Assembly (NCBI RefSeq): GCF_900100205.1
Contig: NZ_FNEQ01000004.1
Location: 248,001 to 312,000 of the forward strand
Direction: 5' to 3'
DNA length: 64,000 nucleotides
Source: Duganella sp. OV510
GTDB taxonomy: Bacteria > Pseudomonadota > Gammaproteobacteria > Burkholderiales > Burkholderiaceae_D
In this document: positions 34,735 through 42,714 of the stretch, piece after piece
Layout of the letters: each line of letters opens with the position of its first letter
Numbering within the stretch: the first letter of the stretch is position 1
The notes under the pieces: model-generated
Told to the model about the DNA's origin: nothing
Databases searched by the model: none
The model's input: only the letters and a program-made list of their open reading frames with translations
Translations under genes and position numbers: made by a program

Positions 34735-37002
34735 TCAGCCCACCCGCCGCAGTCCGCCACGGCTGTGGGCGCGGATCTTCTGCATGACTTTTTCGCGCTT
34801 GCGCAGCCGTGCGGCGTCCAGCAGCATGTGGCCCGCCCAGCGGTAGACATTGAAACGGCGCACCCGGTCGCGCATGGCGCGCATGCGTTCACGCTGTTCG
34901 CTGACCGGCATGGTGAGGCCGCGGTACAAGGCCTCGGCGCCCTGTTCGATGTGGTAGGGATTGATGATCAAGGCCTCGTGCAGCTCGCGCGCGGCACCGG
35001 TGAACTGGCTGAGCACCAGTGCCCCGCCTTCATCATCGCGGGCGGCGAGGTATTCCTTGGCCACCAGATTCATGCCGTCGTGCAGGCTGGTCACCATGCA
35101 CACTTCGCTGGCGCGGAAGTAGCGCTGCAGGTCCTCCTGTTCGTGATGCTCGATCTTGAGGATGATCGGCGGTGCACTGGCGCCGGCGTAACGCTCGTTG
35201 ATGGCGGCCGCCAGCTGGCGCACGCGCTGCTCAAAGCTCATGTACTCCTCCAGGTCGGAGCGGCTCGGCGCGGCGATCTGCACCAGGCTGAAACGGCCCA
35301 CCATGCCGGGATGCAATTCCAACATGCGCTCGACCGCCTGGAAGCGCTCCAGGATGCCCTTGGTGTAGTCGAGGCGGTCGACGCCAAAGCCCAGCAGGTG
35401 ATCGCGCGGCACGCCGAGGTAATCGCGGATCTCGCGGTGGCACTGCTCCACCGGAGCGAGGTCGGGATAGTCCGGCCAGGCGATCGAGATCGGATAGTCT
35501 TCCACCTGCGTCAGTTCGCCGCCATAGGAGATGGTCGAGGCTTCCTGTTCGATGCGCGTCTCCAGGTAGCGGTCGACGGTGTCGAGGAAGTTCTTGCGGT
35601 GGAATGGGGTGTGGAAGCCGAGGATGGTGCTGCCCAGCATGCCGTCCAGGATCTCTTCGCGCCACGGGCAAATGCCGAACGATTCCGAGTTGGGCCAGGG
35701 AATGTGCCAGAAGGTGATGATGGTGGCTTTCGGCAGCGCTTCGCGCACCATGCGCGGCAGCAGGGCGAAGTGGTAGTCCTGCACCAGCACCACCGGGTTG
35801 TCGCTGCGCGCCTCGGCGATCACCGCGTCGGCGAAGCGACGGTTGACCTTGACGTATTCAGCCCAGTCGGCGCTGCGAAACACCGGCCGCACATGGGCGA
35901 TATGGCACAGCGGCCACAATCCTTCGTTGGCGAAGCCATAGTAATAGCCCTGCTCTTCCTGCTTGGTCAGCCAGACGCGCCGCAGCGTGTAGCGCGGATT
36001 GTCCGGCGGCACCGGCACATGATCGTTGCGGTCGACGGTTTCCTTGTCGGCGCTGCCGGCGCCGTGGGCGATCCACGTGCCGGAGCAGGCCCGCATCACC
36101 GCTTCGACAGCGGTCACCAGGCCGCTGGCCGGACGGCGCACGCGGATGGTGCCGTCGGCTGCCGCGTCATGGATGTACGGTTCACGGTTGGATACCACCA
36201 GCACCTCATCGCCGGCCAGGTCTTGCTGCAGCAGCGACTTGAGTTTTTCCGGCGCCCAGTCGGCAGCACCGGACTCGCCGCTGCTGCGCTGGCGCTCCTC
36301 GTGATACTCCTCCATCAAGCCGCGCAGTTCGCCGATCAGCGGTTCCATCTCAGGCGACGGCGCAGCACTCGGCGCGCGCGCGCTGCGGCCCAGTTGGCCA
36401 CGCAGCACATCCTTCACGCCAGCCAGCCAGCCGCGCCAGCTGAGATGCGACACCACCAGCGTCAGCACCGAGATGGCCACTGCCAGCAGCGCGAAAAAGC
36501 CCAGCACGTATTTCGTGGTTTCAGCGCTGCGGCGTTCGATGAAGCTCATATCGTGCACCAGGATCAGGCGGCCGAACACGCTGGCGTCGTCGCGGATTTG
36601 CGTTTCAGCCACATGCACCGGGCCGCGCGGCAAGCGCACCAGCGACCGGCGCTTGCTGCCGTCGGCCGGTTCGTTCCAGCAGCCCAGCGACGCCGGGTAG
36701 CTGGCGCTCTGGTACAGCAACTTCTCGTTGCTGTCGCAGTAGGCCAGTGCGAACAGGCGTTCGTCCTGGACCGCGCTGTCGAACAGACGCTTGATACGGA
36801 CCCGGTCGTTGGCCTGCACGTATTCGCGCAGCGGCAGTTGCAGCGTGGATGCCAGCAACTGCGAGCGGTTGTCGAGGTCGCGCACCGACCAGCGCAGGGT
36901 CAGGCTGTCCATCAGTGGCACGAGGATGTAGGCGAACAGGCCGAGAAGAACGGCCAGTGGCAGGATGAAGCGGAGCGATAGTTTGAATGAGCGTGACAAC
37001 AT
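34735..37002 (-). CDS. otsA: Membrane-anchored trehalose-6-phosphate synthase with sensor-like N-terminus
   Basis: This 755-residue protein has an unusual layout. TM1 is at about 11-31 ([20 protein letters not shown]). A periplasmic segment at 32-163 includes [20 protein letters not shown] and [21 protein letters not shown]2 is at 164-186, then a charged linker to about 265. The GT20 synthase follows to the end, with [50 protein letters not shown] and [12 protein letters not shown]. Typical OtsA is a soluble enzyme of about 470-500 residues, so the first 265 residues are an addition. The TM-periplasm-TM module looks like sensor domains of signalling proteins. The catalytic part makes T6P from UDP-glucose and glucose-6-phosphate. 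Confidence 0.9.
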   Translation of the reverse strand: MLSRSFKLSLRFILPLAVLLGLFAYILVPLMDSLTLRWSVRDLDNRSQLLASTLQLPLREYVQANDRVRIKRLFDSAVQDERLFALAYCDSNEKLLYQSASYPASLGCWNEPADGSKRRSLVRLPRGPVHVAETQIRDDASVFGRLILVHDMSFIERRSAETTKYVLGFFALLAVAISVLTLVVSHLSWRGWLAGVKDVLRGQLGRSARAPSAAPSPEMEPLIGELRGLMEEYHEERQRSSGESGAADWAPEKLKSLLQQDLAGDEVLVVSNREPYIHDAAADGTIRVRRPASGLVTAVEAVMRACSGTWIAHGAGSADKETVDRNDHVPVPPDNPRYTLRRVWLTKQEEQGYYYGFANEGLWPLCHIAHVRPVFRSADWAEYVKVNRRFADAVIAEARSDNPVVLVQDYHFALLPRMVREALPKATIITFWHIPWPNSESFGICPWREEILDGMLGSTILGFHTPFHRKNFLDTVDRYLETRIEQEASTISYGGELTQVEDYPISIAWPDYPDLAPVEQCHREIRDYLGVPRDHLLGFGVDRLDYTKGILERFQAVERMLELHPGMVGRFSLVQIAAPSRSDLEEYMSFEQRVRQLAAAINERYAGASAPPIILKIEHHEQEDLQRYFRASEVCMVTSLHDGMNLVAKEYLAARDDEGGALVLSQFTGAARELHEALIINPYHIEQGAEALYRGLTMPVSEQRERMRAMRDRVRRFNVYRWAGHMLLDAARLRKREKVMQKIRAHSRGGLRRVG

Positions 37003-37213
37003 GACGGGCTTCCGTGACCTGGAAACCTTATTGTTTCATTCCAGGCACGTGCTTCAATGTTCGCCAACGCACGATGGCTGGCAATTTGCTGCATTGCAGC
37101 TAACTTTTATCGGTCGGCAATGCCCCAGCCCCGTGGTGAGCGCGCCGGCCTTGCGTTTTTTATTTTTATGGCCTAATCTGCAATAAATGCATCATCCTGC
37201 CTGAAGGATTGCC
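37003..37213. promoter_or_regulatory. Divergent promoter region of otsA and a coiled-coil gene
   Basis: These 211 bases separate two divergent genes and carry a local AT-rich tract (around 37156-37170) in an otherwise mixed background. I see no clear operator or consensus promoter pair. AAGGA lies just ahead of the plus-strand gene. Confidence 0.35.
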
Positions 37214-37549
37214 ATGGCCACCTTGTCCGTCAACGCGTTGCAAGCATCGGTTGCACAAGCTGAAAGGCAGGTGCAGCAAGACCGTGTCCGCGTCAACCAG
37301 GATACCAGCCGGCTGGATGCCAGCCGCGATCAGCTGGCCAGGGACAAGCAAAAGCTGGCCGACAATCAGCGCGACAGCGACCAGGCCACCCAGGCGGCGG
37401 AAAAGCCACTGCCCACCGTCAACCTCAGCCGCGCGATCGAAAACCCGCCACGCGCGCAGCAGGTGCTGCCGGCCGATCTGACCGCGCCTAAGCCTCAGGT
37501 CAATACGCTGGGGCAGACCATCGGCAAGTTCATCAACGTTACCGCCTGA
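37214..37549 (+). CDS. Small coiled-coil protein of unknown function
   Basis: The 111-residue product starts MATLSVNALQASVAQAERQV. It continues with a long heptad-like helix rich in Gln, Asp, Arg and Leu (QDRVRVNQDTSRLDASRDQL), then a Pro-containing tail ending LGQTIGKFINVTA. There is no signal peptide or membrane segment. An AAGGA site precedes the ATG. It looks like a structural or scaffold protein; no family is recognised. The same-type repeat element at 37591 follows it. Confidence 0.65.
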   Translation: MATLSVNALQASVAQAERQVQQDRVRVNQDTSRLDASRDQLARDKQKLADNQRDSDQATQAAEKPLPTVNLSRAIENPPRAQQVLPADLTAPKPQVNTLGQTIGKFINVTA

Positions 37550-37590
37550 ACCCACACCAACGTCATATAACGTGTGCTCACCAATTCAGC

Positions 37591-37616
37591 GTGGGTTCCT
37601 GCCTATGCGGGCACGA
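37591..37616. repeat. REP-like element copy forming the end of the MBL-fold gene
   Basis: Read on the minus strand the element is GTCGTGCCCGCATAGGCAGG followed by AACCCAC, a degenerate copy of the element at 55724 (GTCGTTCCCGC... type). The last codons (V-V-P-A-stop) of the gene at 37603-38670 lie inside it. Confidence 0.6.
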
Positions 37617-38670
37617 CTGCGTCCTGGCCTACCAGCGCCTCCCACCATTTCACCTCCGCATGTGGCTGAAGAATATCCAGCGGCTGGCCGATTTCCGGCG
37701 TGGCGATCGGCAGGCGGCGCTCGGCCGCCAGCTGGGTGATGCGGTCGAACGGATCATGCCAGGCATGCAGCGACAAATCGAAGGTGCCGTTATGTATCGG
37801 TAGCAGTACCTTGCCGCGCAGGTCGATATGCGCCTGCAACGATTCTTCCGGCTGCATATGTACGTCCGGCCATTGCGGATCGTAGGCGCCGGTTTCCACC
37901 ATGGTCAGGTCGAACGGGCCGTAGCGGCGGCCGATTTCCTTAAAGCCGTCGAAATAACCGCTATCTCCGCTGAAAAACAGCCGAACATCGCGGTCTTCTA
38001 TGACAAACGACGCCCACAGCGTCTTGTTGCGGTCGCCCAGGCCACGGCCGGAGAAATGCTGCGCCGGCGTCGCCACCAGCTTCAGGCCTGCGACATAGGT
38101 CGATTGCCACCAGCCCAGCTGCTGCACCTTGGACGCCGGGATGCCCCAGGCAATCAGGCGGTCGCCGACGCCCAGCGTGGTGATGAAGTGCTCAGTCTTG
38201 GCCGCCAGCTTTTTCACGGCAGCGTAATCCAGGTGGTCGTAATGGTCGTGCGACAGGATCACGCCCTTGATCGGCGGCAGGTCGTCGATGCTGATCGGCG
38301 GCTGGTGGAAGCGCTGCGGACCGGCCCACTGCACCGGCGAGGCGCGCTCGGAAAATACCGGGTCGGTCAGCCAGAACTGGCCATTCAGTTTCAGCAGCAC
38401 GGTCGAGTGGCCCAGGCGGAACAGGCTGCGATCCGGAGCATCCAATAACTGCTGCTGCGTGATCGCGTGAACGGGAATCGGGAGCGCCGGCACCGTGTCT
38501 TTCGGCTTGTCGAAAGCAAAGCGCAGCATGATGCCCAGCGTCTTGAAGAAGCCCATCTTGTGCATCCGCACCGGATTGCGGAAACGGCCATCGCGCGAGC
38601 GCGGCGCACTGGGGACGGACAAGCCGTCCAGGCTATCTACAGCAGACTCGGCGATAACAGATGGATTCAT
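37603..38670 (-). CDS. MBL-fold metallo-hydrolase (UlaG/NAPE-PLD-like)
   Basis: The 355-residue protein starts at MNPSVIAESAVDSLDGLSVP. It shows the NAPE-PLD/UlaG-like pattern: RLGHSTVLLKLNGQFWLTDP, then the metal motif SHDHYDHLDYAAV (HxHxDH), FFSGDSGYFDGF and a late His segment (LLPIHNGTFDLSLHAW). The family includes phospholipase-D-like and lactonase-like metal hydrolases; the substrate is unknown. It is divergent from a TetR gene with a palindromic operator between, so that regulator probably represses it. The last four codons lie in a repeat element. Confidence 0.85.
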   Translation of the reverse strand: MNPSVIAESAVDSLDGLSVPSAPRSRDGRFRNPVRMHKMGFFKTLGIMLRFAFDKPKDTVPALPIPVHAITQQQLLDAPDRSLFRLGHSTVLLKLNGQFWLTDPVFSERASPVQWAGPQRFHQPPISIDDLPPIKGVILSHDHYDHLDYAAVKKLAAKTEHFITTLGVGDRLIAWGIPASKVQQLGWWQSTYVAGLKLVATPAQHFSGRGLGDRNKTLWASFVIEDRDVRLFFSGDSGYFDGFKEIGRRYGPFDLTMVETGAYDPQWPDVHMQPEESLQAHIDLRGKVLLPIHNGTFDLSLHAWHDPFDRITQLAAERRLPIATPEIGQPLDILQPHAEVKWWEALVGQDAVVPA

Positions 38671-38698
38671 GGTGGCGCTCCAGTAATTTAAAATGTAC

Positions 38699-38713
38699 AC
38701 TACACAGTGTAGT
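38699..38713. promoter_or_regulatory. TetR-type palindromic operator
   Basis: ACTACAC-A-GTGTAGT is a perfect 15-bp palindrome, halfway between the divergent MBL-fold and TetR genes. A degenerate second copy (ACTAGCCGGTGTA) occurs near 38733-38745, close to the TetR start. Two sites flanking the promoters fit auto- and cross-regulation by the TetR protein at 38757. Confidence 0.75.
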
Positions 38714-38756
38714 TCTAATTTTTTGAAAAGTAAACTAGCCGGTGTAAAATAAAAGC

Positions 38757-39365
38757 ATGAACGCGCCTATCAAACTGACCGACCGCAAGCGGCAAGCAAT
38801 TGTCGAAGCCGCCATCGCCGAATTCCGCGCCAGCGGTTTCGAATCCACCAGCATGGACAAGATTGCCGCCACGGCCGGCGTTTCCAAGCGCACCGTCTAC
38901 AACCATTTCCCAAGTAAAGACGAACTGTTCGCGCAAATATTGCATGAGCTGTGGTGCAGCATCGGCGCCATGCAGCCGCCGCCCTACGCGCCGGCGGTTC
39001 CGCTGCGCCAGCAATTGCTGGATTTACTGGGTAAAAAGATGGAGATGCTGCAGGATGGCTACTTCCTCGACCTGGCGCGCGTCGCCATTGCCGAGGCCAT
39101 CCACTCACCCGAGCGGGCGCAGGAAATGGTAGCCCGCCTGAGCGTGAAGGAAGAAGCGGTCACCACCTGGCTGCGCGCCGCCCAGGCCGACGGCAAGCTG
39201 GTGCGCGCCGGTGATCCGGAACTGGCGTCGCAAATACTGCAAGGCCAGCTGAAAACCTTCGCCTTCTGGCCGCAAGTGACGATGAACCAGCCGCCGCTCA
39301 GCGCAGACATGCAGCGCAAGGTGGTGGAGGCGGCAGTCGAGATGTTCCTGGCCTACGCCGACTAG
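38757..39365 (+). CDS. TetR/AcrR-family transcriptional regulator
   Basis: This 202-residue regulator has an HTH in KRQAIVEAAIAEFRASGFES then TSMDKIAATAGVSKRTVYNH, followed by FPSKDELFAQ (the TetR F-x-S-K-x-x-L-F signature). A C-terminal ligand domain follows. It is divergent from the MBL-fold hydrolase, with a perfect palindrome between them. It probably represses both genes until a small lipophilic ligand binds; the ligand is not predictable. Confidence 0.9.
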   Translation: MNAPIKLTDRKRQAIVEAAIAEFRASGFESTSMDKIAATAGVSKRTVYNHFPSKDELFAQILHELWCSIGAMQPPPYAPAVPLRQQLLDLLGKKMEMLQDGYFLDLARVAIAEAIHSPERAQEMVARLSVKEEAVTTWLRAAQADGKLVRAGDPELASQILQGQLKTFAFWPQVTMNQPPLSADMQRKVVEAAVEMFLAYAD

Positions 39366-39372
39366 GCCGAAC

Positions 39373-40464
39373 TCAGGCGAACGCCACCGCATAAATCGGC
39401 GGCAAGGTGGTGCTGATGGTCTGCCACTGGCCGCCGCCATCCTCCGACAGCCACGCCCCGCCGGTAGTCGAGCCCATCAGCAACACCTGGCCGTCATCGC
39501 TGACCGCCAGCCCATGCCGGTACACCAGGTCATAACAATGCTGATGCGGCAGGCCGCCGCGCCAGGCGACAAAGCTCTTGCCGCCATCGGTAGTGCGCGT
39601 CACCGCCAGCGAGGCGTGCGGCGGAATCCGCTTGCTGTCCGCCTCGGCCGGCACAAACCAGGCCGTCTCGCCATCCTGTGGATGCACGGCAGTGACAAAG
39701 CCGAAGTTGGGCACCGGCGCTGGCGGCCTCACCTCGGTCCACAGCGCGCCATTGTCGACGCTGCGCCAGATGCCGTTGTGATGCTGGCACCACAGCTTGT
39801 CCGGCTCGCCGGGACAGCGCACGATGCAATGCGGGTCCTGCACGGTTTCAGAACCGGCCAGTTCCGGCGGCATATAGGTAGCCAGCATGCCCTTGGCGCG
39901 CAAGGCCCAGCTGGCGCCGCCATCATTGGTCAGCCAGGCGCCGCCGCAGGAGATGCCCACCAACACCGAGTTGCTGTCGCGCGGATCGACGCAGATGCTA
40001 TGGATGCCCGGCACATCATAGCCACCGCCCATCCACTGCGCGCGCTCCGGCACGTTCCACAAGGCCTCCACCAGCTGCCAGCTATCGCCGCGATCATCCG
40101 AGCGGAACAGGCCACCGGGCAAGGTGCCGGCCCACAGCACGCCCGGCTGGTCCGGGCCGCCTGCCGCCAGCGACCAGATCTGCCGCACCTTCCACTCCAC
40201 CGGATCGTTGCTGTCTTCTGGCTTGAGCGGAAACGCCGGCGCCGCCACCTCCACCCAGTCCTTGCTACCGGCGTCGCGCCGGTGCAGCTTGGCGCCGAAG
40301 TGGCCGAGGTTCAGCGCCGCGTACAGCGTGCCGTCGCGCCGGTCCGGCAAGATCATCGACACCGGATCGCCCAGAAAATGTTGCCGGTCCAGCAGCCACG
40401 CCTCATGCGTGCGGGAGATTTCAAACAAACCTTTGCGCGTGGCGATATAGCCGCGATCGGACAT
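39373..40464 (-). CDS. BNR/Asp-box beta-propeller protein
   Basis: The 363-residue cytoplasmic-type protein (no signal peptide) has repeated Asp-box motifs: SDDRGDSW, TNDGGASW, SVDNGALW, TTDGGKSF and SEDGGGQW, each followed by a beta blade. It resembles WD40/YVTN/BNR-type glycosidase-like proteins, also called exo-alpha-sialidase-like, without clear sialidase active-site residues. Two bases separate it from a MoaD-like gene upstream, so the two are co-transcribed and probably coupled. The substrate is unknown. Confidence 0.82.
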   Translation of the reverse strand: MSDRGYIATRKGLFEISRTHEAWLLDRQHFLGDPVSMILPDRRDGTLYAALNLGHFGAKLHRRDAGSKDWVEVAAPAFPLKPEDSNDPVEWKVRQIWSLAAGGPDQPGVLWAGTLPGGLFRSDDRGDSWQLVEALWNVPERAQWMGGGYDVPGIHSICVDPRDSNSVLVGISCGGAWLTNDGGASWALRAKGMLATYMPPELAGSETVQDPHCIVRCPGEPDKLWCQHHNGIWRSVDNGALWTEVRPPAPVPNFGFVTAVHPQDGETAWFVPAEADSKRIPPHASLAVTRTTDGGKSFVAWRGGLPHQHCYDLVYRHGLAVSDDGQVLLMGSTTGGAWLSEDGGGQWQTISTTLPPIYAVAFA

Positions 40465-40466
40465 GG

Positions 40467-40736
40467 TCAGCCTCCTGACAGAGCTTGCAAGATATACACC
40501 TGGGAATGGGGAGTGAGCGCATCATCAAGCCGCTGGCGTTCGCGGGTGCGCTGGCCATCGATGAAGATCACCACGTTCTCGCGCAGGTGTCCCTGCTCGT
40601 CGAGCACATAGCCGCGCAGCCGTGGATGATCGGCAAAGCACGCGTCCAGGGCAGCGCGTAGATCGGCCGCAGTGGTCTCCACCTGCGGCACGGTCATGAA
40701 GCGCCCTAATTGTTGTGTGAAGTTGAGCTGCGCCAT
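40467..40736 (-). CDS. MoaD/ThiS-family beta-grasp protein
   Basis: The 89-residue protein starts MAQLNFTQQLGRFMTVPQVE and ends SGG, the C-terminal Gly-Gly of activatable ubiquitin-like MoaD/ThiS carriers. The beta-grasp pattern ENVVIFIDGQR and SQVYILQALSGG is clear. Molybdopterin synthase partner MoaE, or an E1-like MoeB/ThiF, is not in the window. The adjacent beta-propeller gene is the only partner seen, suggesting a small protein-modification or sulfur-carrier system of unknown purpose. Confidence 0.8.
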   Translation of the reverse strand: MAQLNFTQQLGRFMTVPQVETTAADLRAALDACFADHPRLRGYVLDEQGHLRENVVIFIDGQRTRERQRLDDALTPHSQVYILQALSGG

Positions 40737-40797
40737 GCGCACTGATTCTATGCCGATTAGCGCTAAAATGAAATCGCCTCAACCAACGGAGCCCTGC

Positions 40798-41103
40798 ATG
40801 TCGATTACGCCGGAAGAACTGGAACTGCTGATGCAGGAAGTGGAGAAGGAAGACCCGATCGATTTCGCCGACCTGCCGTTTGACGAACACGATTTGCGCG
40901 GCCTGATCTCCAACCATCTGTGCGAGATGGCCGACGCCATGGAGAGCTTCAGCGAAGAAGACAAGCACCTGACGCTGCTGGCCGTGGCGGCCAAGCTGGT
41001 GCTGGAAAACATGGTGCTCAACATTCAGCTGCTGCGCCGCCATGGCGTGCCGCTGAGCGACACCACGGAGGCGCTGTTGCAGCGCCTCCGCAAGAAAGAT
41101 TAG
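40798..41103 (+). CDS. Small acidic hypothetical protein
   Basis: The 101-residue product starts at MSITPEELELLMQEVEKEDP (ACGGAG upstream) and is acidic and helical, with a conserved-looking centre (LRGLISNHLCEMADAMESFS) and C-terminal LENMVLNIQLLRRHG. A start 30 bases earlier is possible. No signal peptide or membrane segment. I do not recognise the family. It is divergent from the MoaD-like gene and convergent with the AhpD-like gene, with a four-base overlap at the end. Confidence 0.6.
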   Translation: MSITPEELELLMQEVEKEDPIDFADLPFDEHDLRGLISNHLCEMADAMESFSEEDKHLTLLAVAAKLVLENMVLNIQLLRRHGVPLSDTTEALLQRLRKKD

Positions 41104-41636
41104 CCGGCGCGCGGGAAATCAATCTCGGTCACATTCACCCGGTTGAACAGATTGGTGAAGGTGATGGCGGTGATGGCCAGCAAAGTGTCGACGATCTGCG
41201 CGTCGCTGTAGCCGGCTTCCTTGACAGCAACCACCACATTGCCAGCGACATCGCCGCTGGTGGTGACCACGCTGTGCACAAACGCTGCCAGCGCATCCAG
41301 GCGTGCATCGCCACTCGGCTCGCCATGGCGCACGCCGAGGATGGCCTCACCGCTCAGCCCGGCCTTGCCGCCCATCAGCGTGTGCGCGGCCAGGCAATAA
41401 TCACAGCCGGCATCCTGGCTGACGGCCAGCTTGACCACTTCGATTTCCTTGGCGCTCAAACTGCTTTTACGCAGCGCACCATCCAGATTCAGCGCGGCTT
41501 CCAGCGCCACCGGGCTGTTGCTGCCGATGCCCAGGTAGGCGTTCGGCACCTTGCCGATGGCGCCCTTGATGGCGGTGAACAGTTGGGCGGCGTGGCCGGT
41601 GGCTTCCGAAGCAGCTTGGGTGAATAAGCGGGACAT
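41100..41636 (-). CDS. AhpD-family (carboxymuconolactone decarboxylase-like) protein with CxxC
   Basis: The 178-residue protein starts MSRLFTQAASEATGHAAQLF. It has the redox motif GCDYCLAAHTLMG (CxxC with a downstream His), typical of peroxidase-related AhpD-like proteins, so it is probably a thiol-dependent hydroperoxide reductase. The remaining helical layout is normal. It is divergent from an AraC regulator gene, which likely controls it. The other CMD-type protein at 698 lacks these cysteines. Confidence 0.88.
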   Translation of the reverse strand: MSRLFTQAASEATGHAAQLFTAIKGAIGKVPNAYLGIGSNSPVALEAALNLDGALRKSSLSAKEIEVVKLAVSQDAGCDYCLAAHTLMGGKAGLSGEAILGVRHGEPSGDARLDALAAFVHSVVTTSGDVAGNVVVAVKEAGYSDAQIVDTLLAITAITFTNLFNRVNVTEIDFPRAG

Positions 41637-41710
41637 GATCTGTTTCCTTTCAAAGTGAATTGGTATGGACACAGTGTAAGCAGCGCAGCTGCGATGGTGA
41701 ATATCCCAAA

Positions 41711-41730
41711 TGCTCTATAATTTGCTCTAT
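41711..41730. promoter_or_regulatory. Direct-repeat site between the AhpD-like and AraC genes
   Basis: Two copies of TGCTCTAT (41711-41718 and 41723-41730), 12 bp apart, lie just before the AraC start at 41748. Direct repeats close to one helical turn apart suit AraC-family binding, so autoregulation or control of the divergent AhpD-like gene is plausible. Confidence 0.45.
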
Positions 41731-41747
41731 CGTCTCATCTGCTGCTT

Positions 41748-42647
41748 ATGGACCCGCTCAGCCACCTGCTCTCCCTGTATCCCGTGCGTACCGCGCTGGA
41801 TGTCCGCTGCCACTTTGGCGCCCCCTGGGTACTCAACCACGCTGGCACGCCGCGCGGCGTCGCTCCCTACCACCTGATCGTGCGCGGCGAAGCCCAGGCC
41901 GACGGCCTGATGCTGCAAACCGGCGATATCATCGTCTTTCCGCATGGCGGCGCCCATCAGCTGCACATCGGCGACACGGCACACGCCACGCCGTCGCACA
42001 GCGCACCCGGCCTGCTGCGCCTGGAGACCAATGAAGGCGACGGCCCGCAGACCGACATCCTGTGCGGTGAATTCCATTTCGACGCTGACGGCAGCGCCGG
42101 CCTGCTGGCCGCCCTGCCGGAAGTGCTGGTGGTGCGCACCTCCGGCCGGCCGGACGCGCAAAGTCTGCGCTACTTGTTACGCATGCTGCAGGAAGAAGCG
42201 GAAACGCCGCGCGGCGGCTCGGAAGCCGTCATCCGCCAGCTCGCCTCGGCCCTGTTCACGCTATTGATACGCACCTGGCTGGAGCAAACGCTGGCGGTGC
42301 CCGGCCTGTTTGGCGTGCTGGCCGAACGCCGTCTGCAAGCGGCCATGAACGGCATGCTGACCGCGCCGGAAAAACCATGGACGCTGGAAGACCTGGCCGA
42401 CACCAGCCACATGTCGCGCGCCACCTTCGCCCGCCTGTTCAAGCAGGCCGCCAACGCCACGCCGGCCGAGGTGCTGACGCAACTACGCATGGCGCGCGCC
42501 GCCCGCCTGCTGGACGACGGCCGCCAGGCCGGCGATGTGGCAGAAGCAGTCGGCTACCAGTCGGAAGCGGCGTTCAACCGCGCCTTCAAGCGCCTGTATG
42601 GGGTGGGGCCGGGAGCTTACAAACGCCACGCCAGACACAGTGGGTGA
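41748..42647 (+). CDS. AraC-family regulator with cupin-type ligand domain
   Basis: This 299-residue regulator has an N-terminal cupin-like domain (HLIVRGEAQADGLMLQTGDI then IVFPHGGAHQLHIGD). Two C-terminal HTH motifs follow (TLEDLADTSHMSRATFARLF, and VAEAVGYQSEAAFNRAFKRL). This matches the AraC branch with an AraC-cupin (cupin_6) sensor. It is divergent from the AhpD-like gene, whose expression it probably controls in response to an unknown, possibly oxidative, signal. Confidence 0.9.
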   Translation: MDPLSHLLSLYPVRTALDVRCHFGAPWVLNHAGTPRGVAPYHLIVRGEAQADGLMLQTGDIIVFPHGGAHQLHIGDTAHATPSHSAPGLLRLETNEGDGPQTDILCGEFHFDADGSAGLLAALPEVLVVRTSGRPDAQSLRYLLRMLQEEAETPRGGSEAVIRQLASALFTLLIRTWLEQTLAVPGLFGVLAERRLQAAMNGMLTAPEKPWTLEDLADTSHMSRATFARLFKQAANATPAEVLTQLRMARAARLLDDGRQAGDVAEAVGYQSEAAFNRAFKRLYGVGPGAYKRHARHSG

Positions 42648-42659
42648 CAATTGGTGATA

Positions 42660-42683
42660 TTTACATAGGGTTACATATGTAAA
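42660..42683. promoter_or_regulatory. Inverted repeat upstream of the DUF4214 gene
   Basis: TTTACATA (42660-42667) and TATGTAAA (42676-42683) form a perfect 8-bp inverted repeat with an 8-bp spacer, 31 bp before the start codon at 42715. The shorter unit TTACATA also recurs directly. It is a candidate operator; no known motif is claimed. Confidence 0.5.
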
Positions 42684-42714
42684 AATTTAGCACCCTCATT
42701 CACCGCACCTCATC

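Noticed and set aside
34765-36981. Very long plus-strand open frame (738 codons) opposite otsA
   Set aside because: Composition is rich in Gln, His and Val in the way of GC-driven antisense shadows, with no domain or signal. The opposite strand has an intact GT20 synthase with all motifs.
31031-37002. LacI protein as the regulator of the trehalose operon
   Set aside because: The LacI gene follows the operon in the same direction and lies at its far end; no operator-like palindrome was seen upstream of otsA. Adjacency alone is not enough.
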